From: Paracoccaceae bacterium
GTDB taxonomy: Bacteria; Pseudomonadota; Alphaproteobacteria; Rhodobacterales; Rhodobacteraceae
Assembly (NCBI GenBank): GCA_029862205.1
Contig: JAOTXT010000010.1
Span: forward strand, 1 to 64,000
Length of the DNA: 64,000 bases
Direction of reading: 5' to 3'
Shown: piece by piece, positions 26,494-35,133 of the stretch
Layout of the letters: each line of letters begins with the position of its first letter
How positions within the stretch are numbered: position 1 is the first letter of the stretch
Notes under the pieces: model-generated
The model's database searches: none
Seen by the model: the letters and a program-made list of their open reading frames with translations, nothing else
Told to the model about the DNA's origin: nothing
Translations under genes and position numbers: made by a program

Positions 26494-27345
26494 TCAGCGA
26501 TATCTGCCCAGGACGGTTCCTGCTGTCTCCAGCAGGACCGCCTGGGCACTTAGCTCTTTGGCGGCCCGGTCGCAGTTGGGCTTGGTCTCCGGATAGCCGT
26601 CGGCGCAGCGCACGTTCATGCGCAGCGTCGCTTTTTGCTTTGCCACCTCGGCCTTGAACTGCGCGAACCGTCCGTCGCGCTGTGTCGTCGCCATCGTATC
26701 TACGACCTCGGCACACGAGACCCCCTGCCCGCGCAGGGCCACGGCCAGCGCCCGGTCCGCGTTGGGCGCCAGGCAGAGTTTCCAGATGACGTCGAGTTGC
26801 ACCGCCGAGAACAGGCGGATCAGGGTCCGGAACCGGTCTGGCAGCGACAGATAGCCGTTGCGCACACCATTCGCGTCCCAGAACTCGTAGGAGGCCAGAA
26901 ACCCGTTCGCGCTGATCCGGCCCAGGCCATCGCGCGGCGGCGTTACGAAATCAGACCCTGGCTCGGGCAGCGCCAGTCCCACGCGGACAAAGTTCAGAAT
27001 CCGCCCTTCGTCCGTCACCAGATTCCCGGACTGGTCGAACGGCACGATTGTCACCGCGGCCCCGTAAGGCAGCGGTGCCACCCGCATCAGCACGGTCCGT
27101 CCGTCCATGTCCAGAACGGCCTCGGCGGCATCGCCGGACCTGTCGGCACTGAAGGACTGACTGCGGCCCTGCGCGTCGAAAAACTTGCCCCGATAGCCCC
27201 TGGAATCCGGCTTGATCTCGATCGACGCGCCCGTCGCGTCGTCGACCCCGTAGTAACGCCCCTTCAATTCCTCGGCCTCTGCAACCTGGGATAGGCTCAG
27301 CAGAAAGGCGAACACCAGGCTTGCGGTGAGGGATCTCAGACCCAT
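26494..27345 (-). CDS. Secreted protein of unknown function
   Basis: 283 residues from ATG 27345, which puts a signal peptide at the very start (LTASLVFAFLLSLSQVAEAE); an upstream ATG at 27375 would add 10 basic residues. The first 130 residues are beta-rich and begin LKGRYYGVDDATGASIEIKP, faintly like DUF2147-type lipocalin folds. The rest is helical, with cysteines at the CLAPNADRALAVAL and VSCAEVV segments and MNVRCADGYPETKPNCDRAA, probably forming two disulfides. No family was recognised with confidence. Divergent from a LysR gene across 113 bases, and convergent with the HxlR gene (5-base gap). Confidence 0.7.
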   Translation of the reverse strand: MGLRSLTASLVFAFLLSLSQVAEAEELKGRYYGVDDATGASIEIKPDSRGYRGKFFDAQGRSQSFSADRSGDAAEAVLDMDGRTVLMRVAPLPYGAAVTIVPFDQSGNLVTDEGRILNFVRVGLALPEPGSDFVTPPRDGLGRISANGFLASYEFWDANGVRNGYLSLPDRFRTLIRLFSAVQLDVIWKLCLAPNADRALAVALRGQGVSCAEVVDTMATTQRDGRFAQFKAEVAKQKATLRMNVRCADGYPETKPNCDRAAKELSAQAVLLETAGTVLGRYR

Positions 27346-27458
27346 ATGTCGCATTCTCCAGCGAAACTTCGTCATTGTGGATATAGTGATACCAAACTAC
27401 CGCGGGAACCACAGGAGAAATGCCCTGCCCCGGCAAGGCGGTTGAAGGAACGGCAAGG

Positions 27459-28376
27459 ATGGATTGGGACAAGCTACGGGTCTTCCACGCGGTCGCCGAT
27501 GCCGGCAGCCTGACCCATGCCGGAGAGCAGCTGAATTTGAGCCAATCGGCGATCAGCCGCCAGATCCGCGGCCTTGAAGACCAGCTTAAATCAACGCTGT
27601 TCCACCGTCACGCGCGCGGCCTTTTGCTGACCGAGCAGGGTGAATTGCTCTACGAGGCCACGCTGGCCATGAGCAAGCGCCTGAATGCCGCGGCGGCGCG
27701 GATCCGCGACTCGAAAGACGAGGTCTATGGGGACCTGCGGGTGACCGCGACAGCGGGGTTCGGCACCATTTGGCTGGCCCCCCGGCTCCACCGGCTGTTC
27801 GAGGCGCATCCCGATCTCTCGGTAAACATGATCCTAACCGAGGCAATCCTGGACCTGCCGATGCGCGAGGCGGATGTGGCAATTCGCTTAGCCAGCCCGC
27901 AACAGGCCGACCTGATCCGGCGCCCTTTGATGGATGTCCATATGCGGCTCTATGCCTCGAAGGACTACCTCGAAGAGGCCGGCATGCCCGAGACGGTCGA
28001 CGATTTGGACAAGCGCCGTGTGATCTCGTTCAGCCCGAACGCCCCGCAGCCTAACGCGGCGTCGGATTGGCTGAAGGAGCATATCCACCCGCACCGGAAC
28101 ACCCATCTGATGATCAACAGCTATTTCGGGGTGCTGAAGGCCGCGATCAACGGCCTGGGGATCGCCGCGCTGCCGGACTACGTGACCCGGGACTATCCGG
28201 AACTGGTCAACATCGTGCCCAACCAGATCAGCCCGCCCTTCCCGGTCTACTTCGTCTATCCGGAAGAGCTGCGGCGCTCGCGCCGGGTCCTGGCGTTCCG
28301 CGACTTCATGGTAAATGAGGTCGAGAATTTCGTTCGGGAGCAACGTGTTGAGGCTAGGGTTGCATCCAGCGCATAG
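27459..28376 (+). CDS. LysR-family transcriptional regulator
   Basis: 305 residues from ATG 27459; the ORF upstream of it is not LysR-like. The N-terminal helix-turn-helix is MDWDKLRVFHAVADAGSLTH with LNLSQSAISRQIRGLEDQL. The effector domain has two Rossmann-like lobes, with DVAIRLASPQQADL and MINSYFGVLKAAINGLGIAA. It shows the common LysR pattern with a C-terminal strand VYFVYPEELRRSRRVLAFRD. It is divergent from the secreted protein, which could be a target. The regulon is unknown. Confidence 0.92.
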   Translation: MDWDKLRVFHAVADAGSLTHAGEQLNLSQSAISRQIRGLEDQLKSTLFHRHARGLLLTEQGELLYEATLAMSKRLNAAAARIRDSKDEVYGDLRVTATAGFGTIWLAPRLHRLFEAHPDLSVNMILTEAILDLPMREADVAIRLASPQQADLIRRPLMDVHMRLYASKDYLEEAGMPETVDDLDKRRVISFSPNAPQPNAASDWLKEHIHPHRNTHLMINSYFGVLKAAINGLGIAALPDYVTRDYPELVNIVPNQISPPFPVYFVYPEELRRSRRVLAFRDFMVNEVENFVREQRVEARVASSA

Positions 28377-28416
28377 CTGGTATTCACCCCTGCGACAGGG
28401 CGACCGCTTGCGGAAC

Positions 28417-28526
28417 CAGGGATGGCGGACTACATCCGATGGTGAAGCGCCGCTTCTGAGTTGCGCTTCAGGTTGTGATACCTCCCTGTTGAACTAGGCC
28501 GGGCCGTTTGGTCCGGCTTTTTTTTT
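28417..28526 (+). ncRNA. Candidate structured RNA or 3' UTR ending in an intrinsic terminator
   Basis: Downstream of the LysR gene, CAGGGA (28417-28422) can pair with TCCCTG (28483-28488), enclosing a hairpin TGAAGCGC (28443-28450)/GCGCTTCA (28463-28470) of 8 perfect pairs, then the terminator at 28498-28526. Such nested structure is more than a terminator needs. It may be an independent small RNA or a processed 3' UTR. No match to the signal-recognition RNA, tmRNA or 6S RNA signature was seen. Confidence 0.4.
28498..28526 (+). terminator. Rho-independent terminator
   Basis: Stem GCCGGGCC (28498-28505) and GGTCCGGC (28510-28517), with one G-T pair, loop GTTT, followed by nine T (28518-28526). 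It is a textbook intrinsic terminator. Confidence 0.93.
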
Positions 28527-28629
28527 GTGCGAAGTACGGTTCGCTTGCTGAGTTCGCGTCACTTGGGCGGCGCGGATCCCCGCGCGCCCTGTGTGTGGCG
28601 CAGGCTCTGGATACAGGCTTGGGCAGCGT

Positions 28630-29640
28630 TTACCGCCAGAGGCGATCGGCGAATTCCGCCTCCAATCCGTCGTAGAGATGGGCCACTTCGGCGCCATAGC
28701 CGTTGAAGCGAACGGTCGGCACGCGCTTGTCGGTGCCCAGCACCCGCTCCTGCGCCTGGCTCCAGCGCGGATGGGCGACCGCGGGGTTCACATTGGCCCA
28801 GAAGCCATATTCCTGGACCGCGAGATCCTCCCAGAAGCTGACCGGGCGTTCGTCGGTGAAGGTGACCTTCTTGATCGATTTGATCGACTTGAACCCGTAT
28901 TTCCAGGGCAGGTGCAGGCGCATCGGCGCGCCGAATTGCTGGGGCAGCACCTTTCCATAGGCGCCGACCACCATCAGCGACAGGTCGTTTTCCGCCTCGG
29001 CCATGGTCACGCCTTCCACATAGGGCCAGGGATACCAATGCTGACGCTGGCCGCGGGCGACCATCGGGTCGTGGAAGGTCTCGAACCGAACGTATTTCGC
29101 CCCCGACAGCGGCTTGGCCAGCGCCATCAGCTTGCTGAGCGGAAAGCCGATCCAGGGCACCACCATCGACCAGGCCTCGACGCAGCGATGCCGGTAGATG
29201 CGCTCCTCCAGATCGATCTGCTTCAGCAGATCCTCCATGCCGATCTCGAAAGGCGTCTCGACCATGCCGTCGATCGCGACCGTCCAGCCCGTGGTATCCA
29301 GGGCCATGGAGGCCTCGGCGATCTTCTTGTGCGAACCGAATTCGTAGAAATTGTTGTAGGTCGAGTTGATTTCCTCGTCGGTTACCATGCGGCCCGCATC
29401 GGCGAATTTCGGATTGAGCAGTGGCTGAGGGTCCAGGACGGTTCCCGGACCGCCCGCGCGGATTGCCGCTGCCGCCGGCATCGGACCCATGGGGATCCGG
29501 CCGCGGATCACAGCCGCCGCGGCACCCGCTGCGATCAGGCCGCCGCCCGCCGCCAAGACGCGGCGGCGGTTCCAGAACACCGGTTCGGGCGTGACCTCGT
29601 TCTCGCTGATCAGCCAGCTTTCCTTGCGGATACGTTTCAT
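28630..29640 (-). CDS. msrP: Protein-methionine-sulfoxide reductase, molybdopterin catalytic subunit
   Basis: 336 residues from ATG 29640. The Tat signal is NRRRVLAAGGGLIAAGAAAA. The sulfite-oxidase-type core includes NNFYEFGSHKKIAEASMAL and the molybdenum-ligand Cys153 in YRHRCVEAWSMVVPW, with later APMRLHLPWKYGFKSIKS. It repairs oxidised methionines in periplasmic proteins, normally taking electrons from the membrane haem protein MsrQ. No msrQ gene adjoins in this window; the next gene downstream on this strand is far away. It follows serB on the minus strand, separated by 106 bases. Confidence 0.92.
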   Translation of the reverse strand: MKRIRKESWLISENEVTPEPVFWNRRRVLAAGGGLIAAGAAAAVIRGRIPMGPMPAAAAIRAGGPGTVLDPQPLLNPKFADAGRMVTDEEINSTYNNFYEFGSHKKIAEASMALDTTGWTVAIDGMVETPFEIGMEDLLKQIDLEERIYRHRCVEAWSMVVPWIGFPLSKLMALAKPLSGAKYVRFETFHDPMVARGQRQHWYPWPYVEGVTMAEAENDLSLMVVGAYGKVLPQQFGAPMRLHLPWKYGFKSIKSIKKVTFTDERPVSFWEDLAVQEYGFWANVNPAVAHPRWSQAQERVLGTDKRVPTVRFNGYGAEVAHLYDGLEAEFADRLWR

Positions 29641-29746
29641 GGGTCCGGTCGCTCCTCGTCTCGCTAGAGACAAAAATAGCCAATCTGCGCTGTAATTACC
29701 AACGGGACAGGATCACGAGGCCGCTACCGGGCTGAAATGTTGCGCT

Positions 29747-30628
29747 TCAATCGCGCACGAAATCCCGCTCGCCATAGCCTTGAAGATAAAGCAAGGCTGT
29801 CAGATCCGCACGGTCGATCACCGCATCCGCTTCGGCGACCAGGGCCGGTTTGGCGCGATAGGCGACGCCCAGCCCCGCGGCCTGGATCAAGTCCAGATCG
29901 TTGGCGCCGTCGCCGACGCTCAGGACCTGGTGCCCGCCGATCCCCATCGTCTCGGTCAGCTCATGCAGGGCATCGAGCTTTGCCGCCCGGCCTAGAACCG
30001 GCTCGGCGACCTTGCCGGTCAGCTTGCCGTCCTCGAACAAAAGCCGGTTGGCGCGGTTCTCGGCAAAGCCCGCCTTCTCGGCCACCCGTTCGGTGAAATA
30101 GGTGAACCCGCCCGAGACCAGGGCACAATGCGCGCCGTGCGCGGCCATCGTACGGACCAGCGTTCTGGCGCCGGGGTTCAGGTTGATCCGCTGCTCGTAG
30201 ACATCTGCCAGCGCCGCCTCGGGCAGGCCGGCGATCAGCGCGACCCGCTCGCGCAGGGCACCGCTGAAGTCGACCTCGCCACGCATCGCGCGCTCGGTGA
30301 TGGCCGAGACCTGCGGTTTGACCCCGGCGAAGTCGGCCACTTCGTCGATGCACTCGACCGGGATCATAGTCGAATCCATGTCGGCGATCAGCAGCCGCTT
30401 GCGGCGGCCCTCGACTGGCACGATGTTGACGTCGATCCCTGGAAAGGATTGGCGAAGGGCTTCGAGCGGCAGCCGGTCACGACAGGCGATCTCGGCGGCC
30501 GTCGCCCCAAGACGCCGGCGCGAACCGGCCGCCACCCGCTCGGCGATCTCGCTGATTTCCAGGTCGGACAGCCCCCGCCCGGCGGGAGCTGTCACGACGA
30601 TGACATGGCTCGCTGCGGCGTCAGCCAA
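29747..30628 (-). CDS. serB: Phosphoserine phosphatase
   Basis: 293 residues. The HAD core has the nucleophile motif [16 protein letters not shown] (Asp83 and Asp85), [10 protein letters not shown] (motif II Ser), the Lys in [12 protein letters not shown], and [18 protein letters not shown] (motif IV). The N-terminal 75 residues are an ACT-like regulatory extension, as in many SerB proteins. It makes L-serine from phosphoserine, the last step of the phosphorylated pathway, in the cytoplasm. The start overlaps the end of the DAHP synthase gene by 8 bases, so the two are likely cotranscribed. Confidence 0.94.
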   Translation of the reverse strand: MADAAASHVIVVTAPAGRGLSDLEISEIAERVAAGSRRRLGATAAEIACRDRLPLEALRQSFPGIDVNIVPVEGRRKRLLIADMDSTMIPVECIDEVADFAGVKPQVSAITERAMRGEVDFSGALRERVALIAGLPEAALADVYEQRINLNPGARTLVRTMAAHGAHCALVSGGFTYFTERVAEKAGFAENRANRLLFEDGKLTGKVAEPVLGRAAKLDALHELTETMGIGGHQVLSVGDGANDLDLIQAAGLGVAYRAKPALVAEADAVIDRADLTALLYLQGYGERDFVRD

Positions 30629-31997
30629 CAGCCTGCTGACGGTGCGGCGGCGTCACGCTCTCCAGCTCCTCGGCCAAAAGGAATGCCAGCTCCAGCGCCT
30701 GGCTGGAATTCAGCCGAGGATCGCAGGCGGTGTGATACCGGCTGGAAAGATCAGCCGAGGTAAGCTGCTGCATTCCGCCGATGCATTCGGTCACATCCTT
30801 GCCGGTCATCTCGAAATGGACGCCGCCGGCATAGGTGCCTTCGGCGGCGTGGACCGCGAAGAACTCGCGCACTTCGGTCAGGACCCGCTCGAACGGCCGG
30901 GTCTTGTAACCGGAGTCGGACTTGATCGTGTTGCCGTGCATGGGATCGCAGGACCAGACGACCTTCTTGCCCGCCCGCTCGACCGCGCGGATCCAGCCTG
31001 GCAGGTGATCTGCCACCTTTCCGGCCCCGGTCCGGCAGATCAGCGTGATCCGGCCGGCCTCGTTCGAGGGGTTCAAGATGTCGATCAGGCGCACCAGCTC
31101 GTCCGGCGCCAGCGACGGCCCGCACTTCAGCCCCAACGGATTCATCACGCCCCGGCAGAACTCCACATGGGCGCCGTCCGGCTGGCGCGTGCGGTCACCG
31201 ATCCAGATCATGTGGCCCGAGCCCGCAACATGCTGGCCGGAGGTCGAGTCGATCCGGGTCAGCGCTTCCTCATAGGGCAGAAGCAACGCCTCATGGCTGG
31301 TGTAGTGGCTCACGGTGCGCAGTTTCGCCGAGTTGACCGGATTGACCCCGCAGGCATCCATAAAGTCGACCGCAGTCGAGATCCGGGCCGCCAGTTGCTG
31401 GAATTTCTCGGTCTCGGCCGAGCCCTTTGCGAAATCCAGGTTCCAGGACTGCACCCGGTGCAAATCCGCATAGCCGCCGGTCGCGAAGGCGCGGAGCAGG
31501 TTCAGCGTCGCCGCCGACTGCATGTAGGCCTGCAGCATCCGCTCCGGGTCCGGCTCGCGGGCCTCGGCCGCGAAGTCGAAGCCGTTGATGATATCGCCCC
31601 GGTAAGTGGGCAGCTCCACGCCGTCAACTGTCTCGGTCGGGGCCGAGCGAGGCTTGGCGAACTGGCCGGCAACCCGGCCTACCTTCACCACCGGCACCCG
31701 GGCGGCGAAGGTCAGCACCACCGCCATCTGCAACAAGACGCGGAAGCTGTCGCGGATATTGTCGGCGCCGAATTCGGCGAAACTCTCGGCGCAATCGCCG
31801 CCCTGTAACAGGAAAGCCTTGCGTTCGGCCACTTCGGCCAGTTCGGCGGTGAGATTGCGCGCCTCGCCTGCAAAAACCAGGGGTGGATAAGTGGCAAGCT
31901 TCGCGGTCACCGCCTCCAGCTTCGCCTCGTCGGCATAGACCGGCATTTGCAGGGCTTCGTGCTCGCGCCAGCTGCTATTTGTCCATGTCCGGGTCAT
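30621..31997 (-). CDS. aroG: Class II 3-deoxy-7-phosphoheptulonate (DAHP) synthase
   Basis: 458 residues from ATG 31997, where [18 protein letters not shown] matches class II starts; an ATG at 32012 would add 5 residues. Signature segments: [40 protein letters not shown] and [10 protein letters not shown], with metal-binding Cys, His, Glu and Asp. This plant-type class joins phosphoenolpyruvate and erythrose 4-phosphate as the first step of aromatic amino-acid synthesis. Overlaps serB. The spacer to the divergent GlxA-type gene contains a perfect DnaA-box sequence (32062-32070). Confidence 0.93.
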   Translation of the reverse strand: MTRTWTNSSWREHEALQMPVYADEAKLEAVTAKLATYPPLVFAGEARNLTAELAEVAERKAFLLQGGDCAESFAEFGADNIRDSFRVLLQMAVVLTFAARVPVVKVGRVAGQFAKPRSAPTETVDGVELPTYRGDIINGFDFAAEAREPDPERMLQAYMQSAATLNLLRAFATGGYADLHRVQSWNLDFAKGSAETEKFQQLAARISTAVDFMDACGVNPVNSAKLRTVSHYTSHEALLLPYEEALTRIDSTSGQHVAGSGHMIWIGDRTRQPDGAHVEFCRGVMNPLGLKCGPSLAPDELVRLIDILNPSNEAGRITLICRTGAGKVADHLPGWIRAVERAGKKVVWSCDPMHGNTIKSDSGYKTRPFERVLTEVREFFAVHAAEGTYAGGVHFEMTGKDVTECIGGMQQLTSADLSSRYHTACDPRLNSSQALELAFLLAEELESVTPPHRQQAVG

Positions 31998-32227
31998 TTC
32001 CCTGGTCTCCATAGTCTTCGGAGATGCCCCTATAGCCTAGCACAAAACCTGTGGCTAGACCTGTGGATAACTCGAGTTGGGCCGAGCAGAGCCAGAGTTT
32101 ACGCATTCTCAAAATTTCCCGCACAGATGCTTGACGATGCTTGAAAACCAGCGTCAATGTCGCAATTGAGCGATGAACGACGAGACCGAAGGGATCGCCG
32201 CATGACAGCAGCGGATTGAGCGCTCCG

Positions 32228-33289
32228 ATGACCGAACAGGCCGGCGCAGCTGCACCCAAGACCCACGAGTTCGTCTTCTTGCTGGCGGACATGTTCTCGA
32301 TGATGCCGTTCGCGGCCGCGTTGGAGCCCTTGCGCCAGGCCAATCGCATGTCGCGCCAGCCGCTCTATAGCTGGCGCTTGGTCTCGGAGACGGGCGGGCC
32401 GGTCACCGCCTCGAACGGGATCACGATCAATGTGGATGGCGGTTTGGAAGACATGCCGCGCGAGGCCTCGATTGCGGTCTGCACTGGTTTCGGGTTGGAG
32501 CAAGCGGCCTCGCGGCCGGTTCTGACCTGGCTCAGGAAACAGGCCCGGCGCGGGGTCGTGATCGGCGCGCTTTGCACGGGCAGCTATGTGCTGGCCAAGG
32601 CGGGCCTTTTGGACGGCAAACACTGCACCATCCACTGGGAAAACCACGCCTCTTTCATGGAGGAGTTCCCTGAGGTCCAGCTTTCGAACCTGCTCTACTG
32701 CCTGGATGACGGGATCTTCTCCTGTGCCGGTGGCACGTCCGCGGCCGACATGATGCTGCACATCATCACTGACGAGCACGGGCACGATCTGGGCTCGCTG
32801 GTGGCCGACACGATGGTGCACACGCCCCTGCGTAGCGACACCGACGAGCAGCGCCTGTCGGTGCCCGCTCGGATCGGGGTCAGGCATCCGAAGCTGGTCT
32901 CGATCATCCAAACGATGGAGCGCTCGACCGAAGAGCCGATCAGCCCCTCGGAATTGGCCAAGTCGGTCAACATGTCGACCCGGCAGCTGGAGCGGCTGTT
33001 CCGGCGCTACCTCAACCGCAGCCCGAAGCGCTACTACATGGAGCTGAGGCTCGAGAAGGCGCGCAACTTGCTGCTGCAAACGGACATGTCGGTGATCAAC
33101 GTGGCGCTGGCCTGCGGCTTCACATCGCCATCGCATTTCTCAAAATGTTATCGCTCGCATTTCAACCGCACCCCCTACCGCGAGCGTGGCTCGCCGACCA
33201 ATACGGGCTACGAGCGCACCACGATCCCCGGACGCGCCGCCACGGCCAAAGGTGGCAAGGCGGGCAAATCCGCCGCCAGCGGCGGGTGA
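32228..33289 (+). CDS. GlxA-family (DJ-1/AraC) transcriptional regulator
   Basis: 353 residues from ATG 32228; a TTG at 32216 is possible. N-terminal DJ-1/PfpI-like domain (FVFLLADMFSMMPFAAALEP and GVVIGALCTGSYVLAKAGLL, with the Cys usually nucleophilic in the family). C-terminal AraC DNA-binding domain (EELAKS-like SELAKSVNMSTRQLERLF and SVINVALACGFTSPSHFSKC). Relatives such as GbdR, CdhR and ArgR-type control use of betaine, carnitine or arginine. The coupled thioesterase gene just behind it and a second thioesterase at 40742 would fit carnitine or betaine catabolism, but this is inference. Confidence 0.9.
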   Translation: MTEQAGAAAPKTHEFVFLLADMFSMMPFAAALEPLRQANRMSRQPLYSWRLVSETGGPVTASNGITINVDGGLEDMPREASIAVCTGFGLEQAASRPVLTWLRKQARRGVVIGALCTGSYVLAKAGLLDGKHCTIHWENHASFMEEFPEVQLSNLLYCLDDGIFSCAGGTSAADMMLHIITDEHGHDLGSLVADTMVHTPLRSDTDEQRLSVPARIGVRHPKLVSIIQTMERSTEEPISPSELAKSVNMSTRQLERLFRRYLNRSPKRYYMELRLEKARNLLLQTDMSVINVALACGFTSPSHFSKCYRSHFNRTPYRERGSPTNTGYERTTIPGRAATAKGGKAGKSAASGG

Positions 33290-33726
33290 GGCCGGCAGCG
33301 CCCACGCGCGCCGGTTTCGCCGTCTACCGGCCGATCGCGACCCGCTGGCGCGACAATGACATCTACGGCCATATCAATAACGTCGAATTCTACGCCTTCT
33401 TCGATACGGTGGTGAACGGCCACCTGATCGACGCAGGCCTTTTGGATATCGCGCATGGCACCCTGGTGGGCTACGTCGTCGAGACCAAATGCAGCTACTT
33501 TGCCCAACTTGCCTTTCCGGACCGGCTGGAGGGTGGATTGCGGGTCGACCGCATCGGCACCTCGTCGGTGCAGTATGGCGTCGGCATCTTCCGGGAGAGC
33601 GATGACCAGGCCGCGGCGGCGGGTCATTTCATTCACGTCTACGTGGATCGCAAAACGCAAAGACCGACGCCCCTGCCCCAGAATTGGCGCAGCGGATTGG
33701 AGGCCCTCGTCATCGGCGCTCGATAG
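33286..33726 (+). CDS. Hot-dog-fold thioesterase (4HBT-like)
   Basis: 146 residues from GTG 33286, overlapping the regulator stop by GTGA; the longer open frame to 33145 is not real. The hot-dog core is ATRWRDNDIYGHINNVEFYA, with the catalytic Asp (D in RDND) and the HINN turn, then FFDTVVNGHLIDAG. It hydrolyses an acyl-CoA thioester. Coupling to the GlxA-type regulator suggests its substrate belongs to the pathway controlled by it, for example a carnitine- or betaine-derived CoA ester. Confidence 0.85.
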   Translation: MRPAAPTRAGFAVYRPIATRWRDNDIYGHINNVEFYAFFDTVVNGHLIDAGLLDIAHGTLVGYVVETKCSYFAQLAFPDRLEGGLRVDRIGTSSVQYGVGIFRESDDQAAAAGHFIHVYVDRKTQRPTPLPQNWRSGLEALVIGAR

Positions 33727-33736
33727 TCAGGGGAAA

Positions 33737-33813
33737 TGGTCGGGGCGACAAGATTCGAACTTGTGACCTTCGGTACCCAAAACCGACGCGCTACCAGGCT
33801 GCGCTACGCCCCG
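33737..33813 (-). tRNA. tRNA-Pro (anticodon UGG)
   Basis: Minus strand: acceptor CGGGGCG (33813-33807) pairs with CGCCCCG (33747-33741), discriminator A, encoded CCA (33739-33737). The anticodon loop TTTGGGT (33781-33775) has UGG at 33779-33777, and the T arm contains GTTCGAATC. The total of 77 bases is standard. Confidence 0.95.
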
Positions 33814-33913
33814 TGCGTGCGGCACTACCCGAAACGCCGCGTCGAGACAAGCCGGAGCGGCGAATGTCCCGGGTTTGGGGACCCCGGTGAACTTTTCGGA
33901 GATGTCGATCGAG

Positions 33914-33934
33914 GCCCCGGCTCGAGGCCGGGGC
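33914..33934. terminator. GC-rich hairpin behind the DUF192 gene
   Basis: GCCCCGGC (33914-33921), loop TCGAG, GCCGGGGC (33927-33934). It lies between the DUF192 gene end and tRNA-Pro. There is no T tract, so only a possible terminator. Confidence 0.4.
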
Positions 33935-33948
33935 ATTGTGCTGCGCCG

Positions 33949-34425
33949 TCACTCCGGACAGGCCGCATCCTCGGGCGCCGCCTTGAAGGCGGGATGCACC
34001 GTTTGGGCGCCAGGCGCGATCCCCAGTTCCTCGGAGAGCCCGCCATTGATCTCGAGCACGGCGCGCACGTCGCCCTCAGAGGATGAGCCGCGGGTCGAAT
34101 AGGTGTCGGTACGCACCGCGATGCTCTCGACCCGGCCGGTATCGTCGATGAACAGCATGTCGAGTGGGATCATCGTATTGCGCATCCAAAAGCTCGCACG
34201 CTGGGGCGGATCGTAGATGAACAGCATGCCGTGGCCGCGCGGCAAGGACGGGCGGAACATCAGCCCACGGGCCTGTTCCGTCGGATCGTCCGCGATCTCG
34301 ATCGTGAATGCCTCGCTGCCGCTTTCGGTCCGAATCTCGATTCGGTCTGCGGCGCAATGCTCCGCCGCCGGAGCGGCCTGGGCCGCGACCGCAATAATCG
34401 CGCCGGCCCAAAGGGCCCGGCGCAA
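33949..34425 (-). CDS. DUF192 family secreted protein
   Basis: 158 residues with a signal peptide (ALWAGAIIAVAAQAAPAA). The DUF192 core is plain: GLMFRPSLPRGHGMLFIYDP, ASFWMRNTMIPLDMLFID and VRAVLEINGGLSEELGI, ending G-APGA. This small beta-barrel family occurs widely, often periplasmic; its function is not established. It is 17 bases downstream of the double cold-shock gene and probably cotranscribed, a pairing common in Rhodobacterales. Two cysteines, near the mature N-terminus and the C-terminus, may form a disulfide. Confidence 0.87.
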   Translation of the reverse strand: MRRALWAGAIIAVAAQAAPAAEHCAADRIEIRTESGSEAFTIEIADDPTEQARGLMFRPSLPRGHGMLFIYDPPQRASFWMRNTMIPLDMLFIDDTGRVESIAVRTDTYSTRGSSSEGDVRAVLEINGGLSEELGIAPGAQTVHPAFKAAPEDAACPE

Positions 34426-34442
34426 GACCTCACGGACTCCGC

Positions 34443-34997
34443 TCAGCTCTCGTCGTCCACGCTCAGGGCCGATTCCCAGAGCTTGAGCTCGGCCACCATC
34501 AGCCCGCGGGGGCCACGGAACGTGCGCACCGCCATCCCCTCACCGCTTGCCAAATCCTGGAAGCCACAGCGGCGAACCGTCTCCATGTGCACGAAGACAT
34601 CTTCGCTGCGCCCGAAGATATTGACGAAGCCGAAGCCCTTTTGCTTGTCGAACCACTTCACCCGCGCGGGCACCAGAGGGCCGACCTCGACGTCCGGCCC
34701 CAGGAACTCGGTCGGGCGCGCGGTTTCGGAGAAGCCATCGCTGGCCTCGCCTTCCGGCTCCTCGACTTCAAGGATCTCCTGAGCGTTGAGACCACGCTGC
34801 CCATGGCTAGCGAGCAGATGTACCCGCGCGCCCTCGGTCAACGCCATCTTTCCAAAGGCCCGCACACAGGATGCGTGCACCATAATGTCCGGACCACCGT
34901 CCTCCGGTACGACGAAGCCGTACCCTTTGACCGCGTCATACCACTTTACGTGGCCCCATAAGACGTTGCCTGAATTCGTTTGGGTATCAGTCACCAT
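34443..34997 (-). CDS. Double cold-shock-domain protein
   Basis: 184 residues from ATG 34997; upstream codons up to 35063 are not family-like. Two cold-shock domains: residues about 10-75 (HVKWYDAVKGYGFVVPEDGG and IMVHASCVRAFG) and about 115-180 (RVKWFDKQKGFGFVNIFGRS and VFVHMETVRRCG). Each has the RNP1 K-G-F/Y-G-F-V and RNP2 V-F/M-V-H motifs that bind single-stranded RNA or DNA. The acidic linker joins them. Such twin-domain proteins are typical of alphaproteobacteria and act as RNA chaperones in stress or stationary phase. Cotranscribed with the DUF192 gene. Confidence 0.9.
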   Translation of the reverse strand: MVTDTQTNSGNVLWGHVKWYDAVKGYGFVVPEDGGPDIMVHASCVRAFGKMALTEGARVHLLASHGQRGLNAQEILEVEEPEGEASDGFSETARPTEFLGPDVEVGPLVPARVKWFDKQKGFGFVNIFGRSEDVFVHMETVRRCGFQDLASGEGMAVRTFRGPRGLMVAELKLWESALSVDDES

Positions 34998-35133
34998 GCC
35001 ACCCCACAGCTTACTCGCGCAAACCCCACTGAACACTATATTTCTGCCACGCTTCCGCCTCAATCGAAAATGCTATAGATTTTCGCGGCAAGTGCAAAAA
35101 AACGGGGCAATTGAAATCATAAGCAGGTTTGCA

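Noticed and set aside
28377-28526. Signal-recognition (4.5S) or 6S RNA
   Set aside because: The conserved 4.5S tetraloop and internal-loop motif is absent and the size and shape do not fit 6S RNA.
30297-31808. Long plus-strand frame opposite the DAHP synthase
   Set aside because: Antisense shadow; the minus-strand gene has full family motifs.
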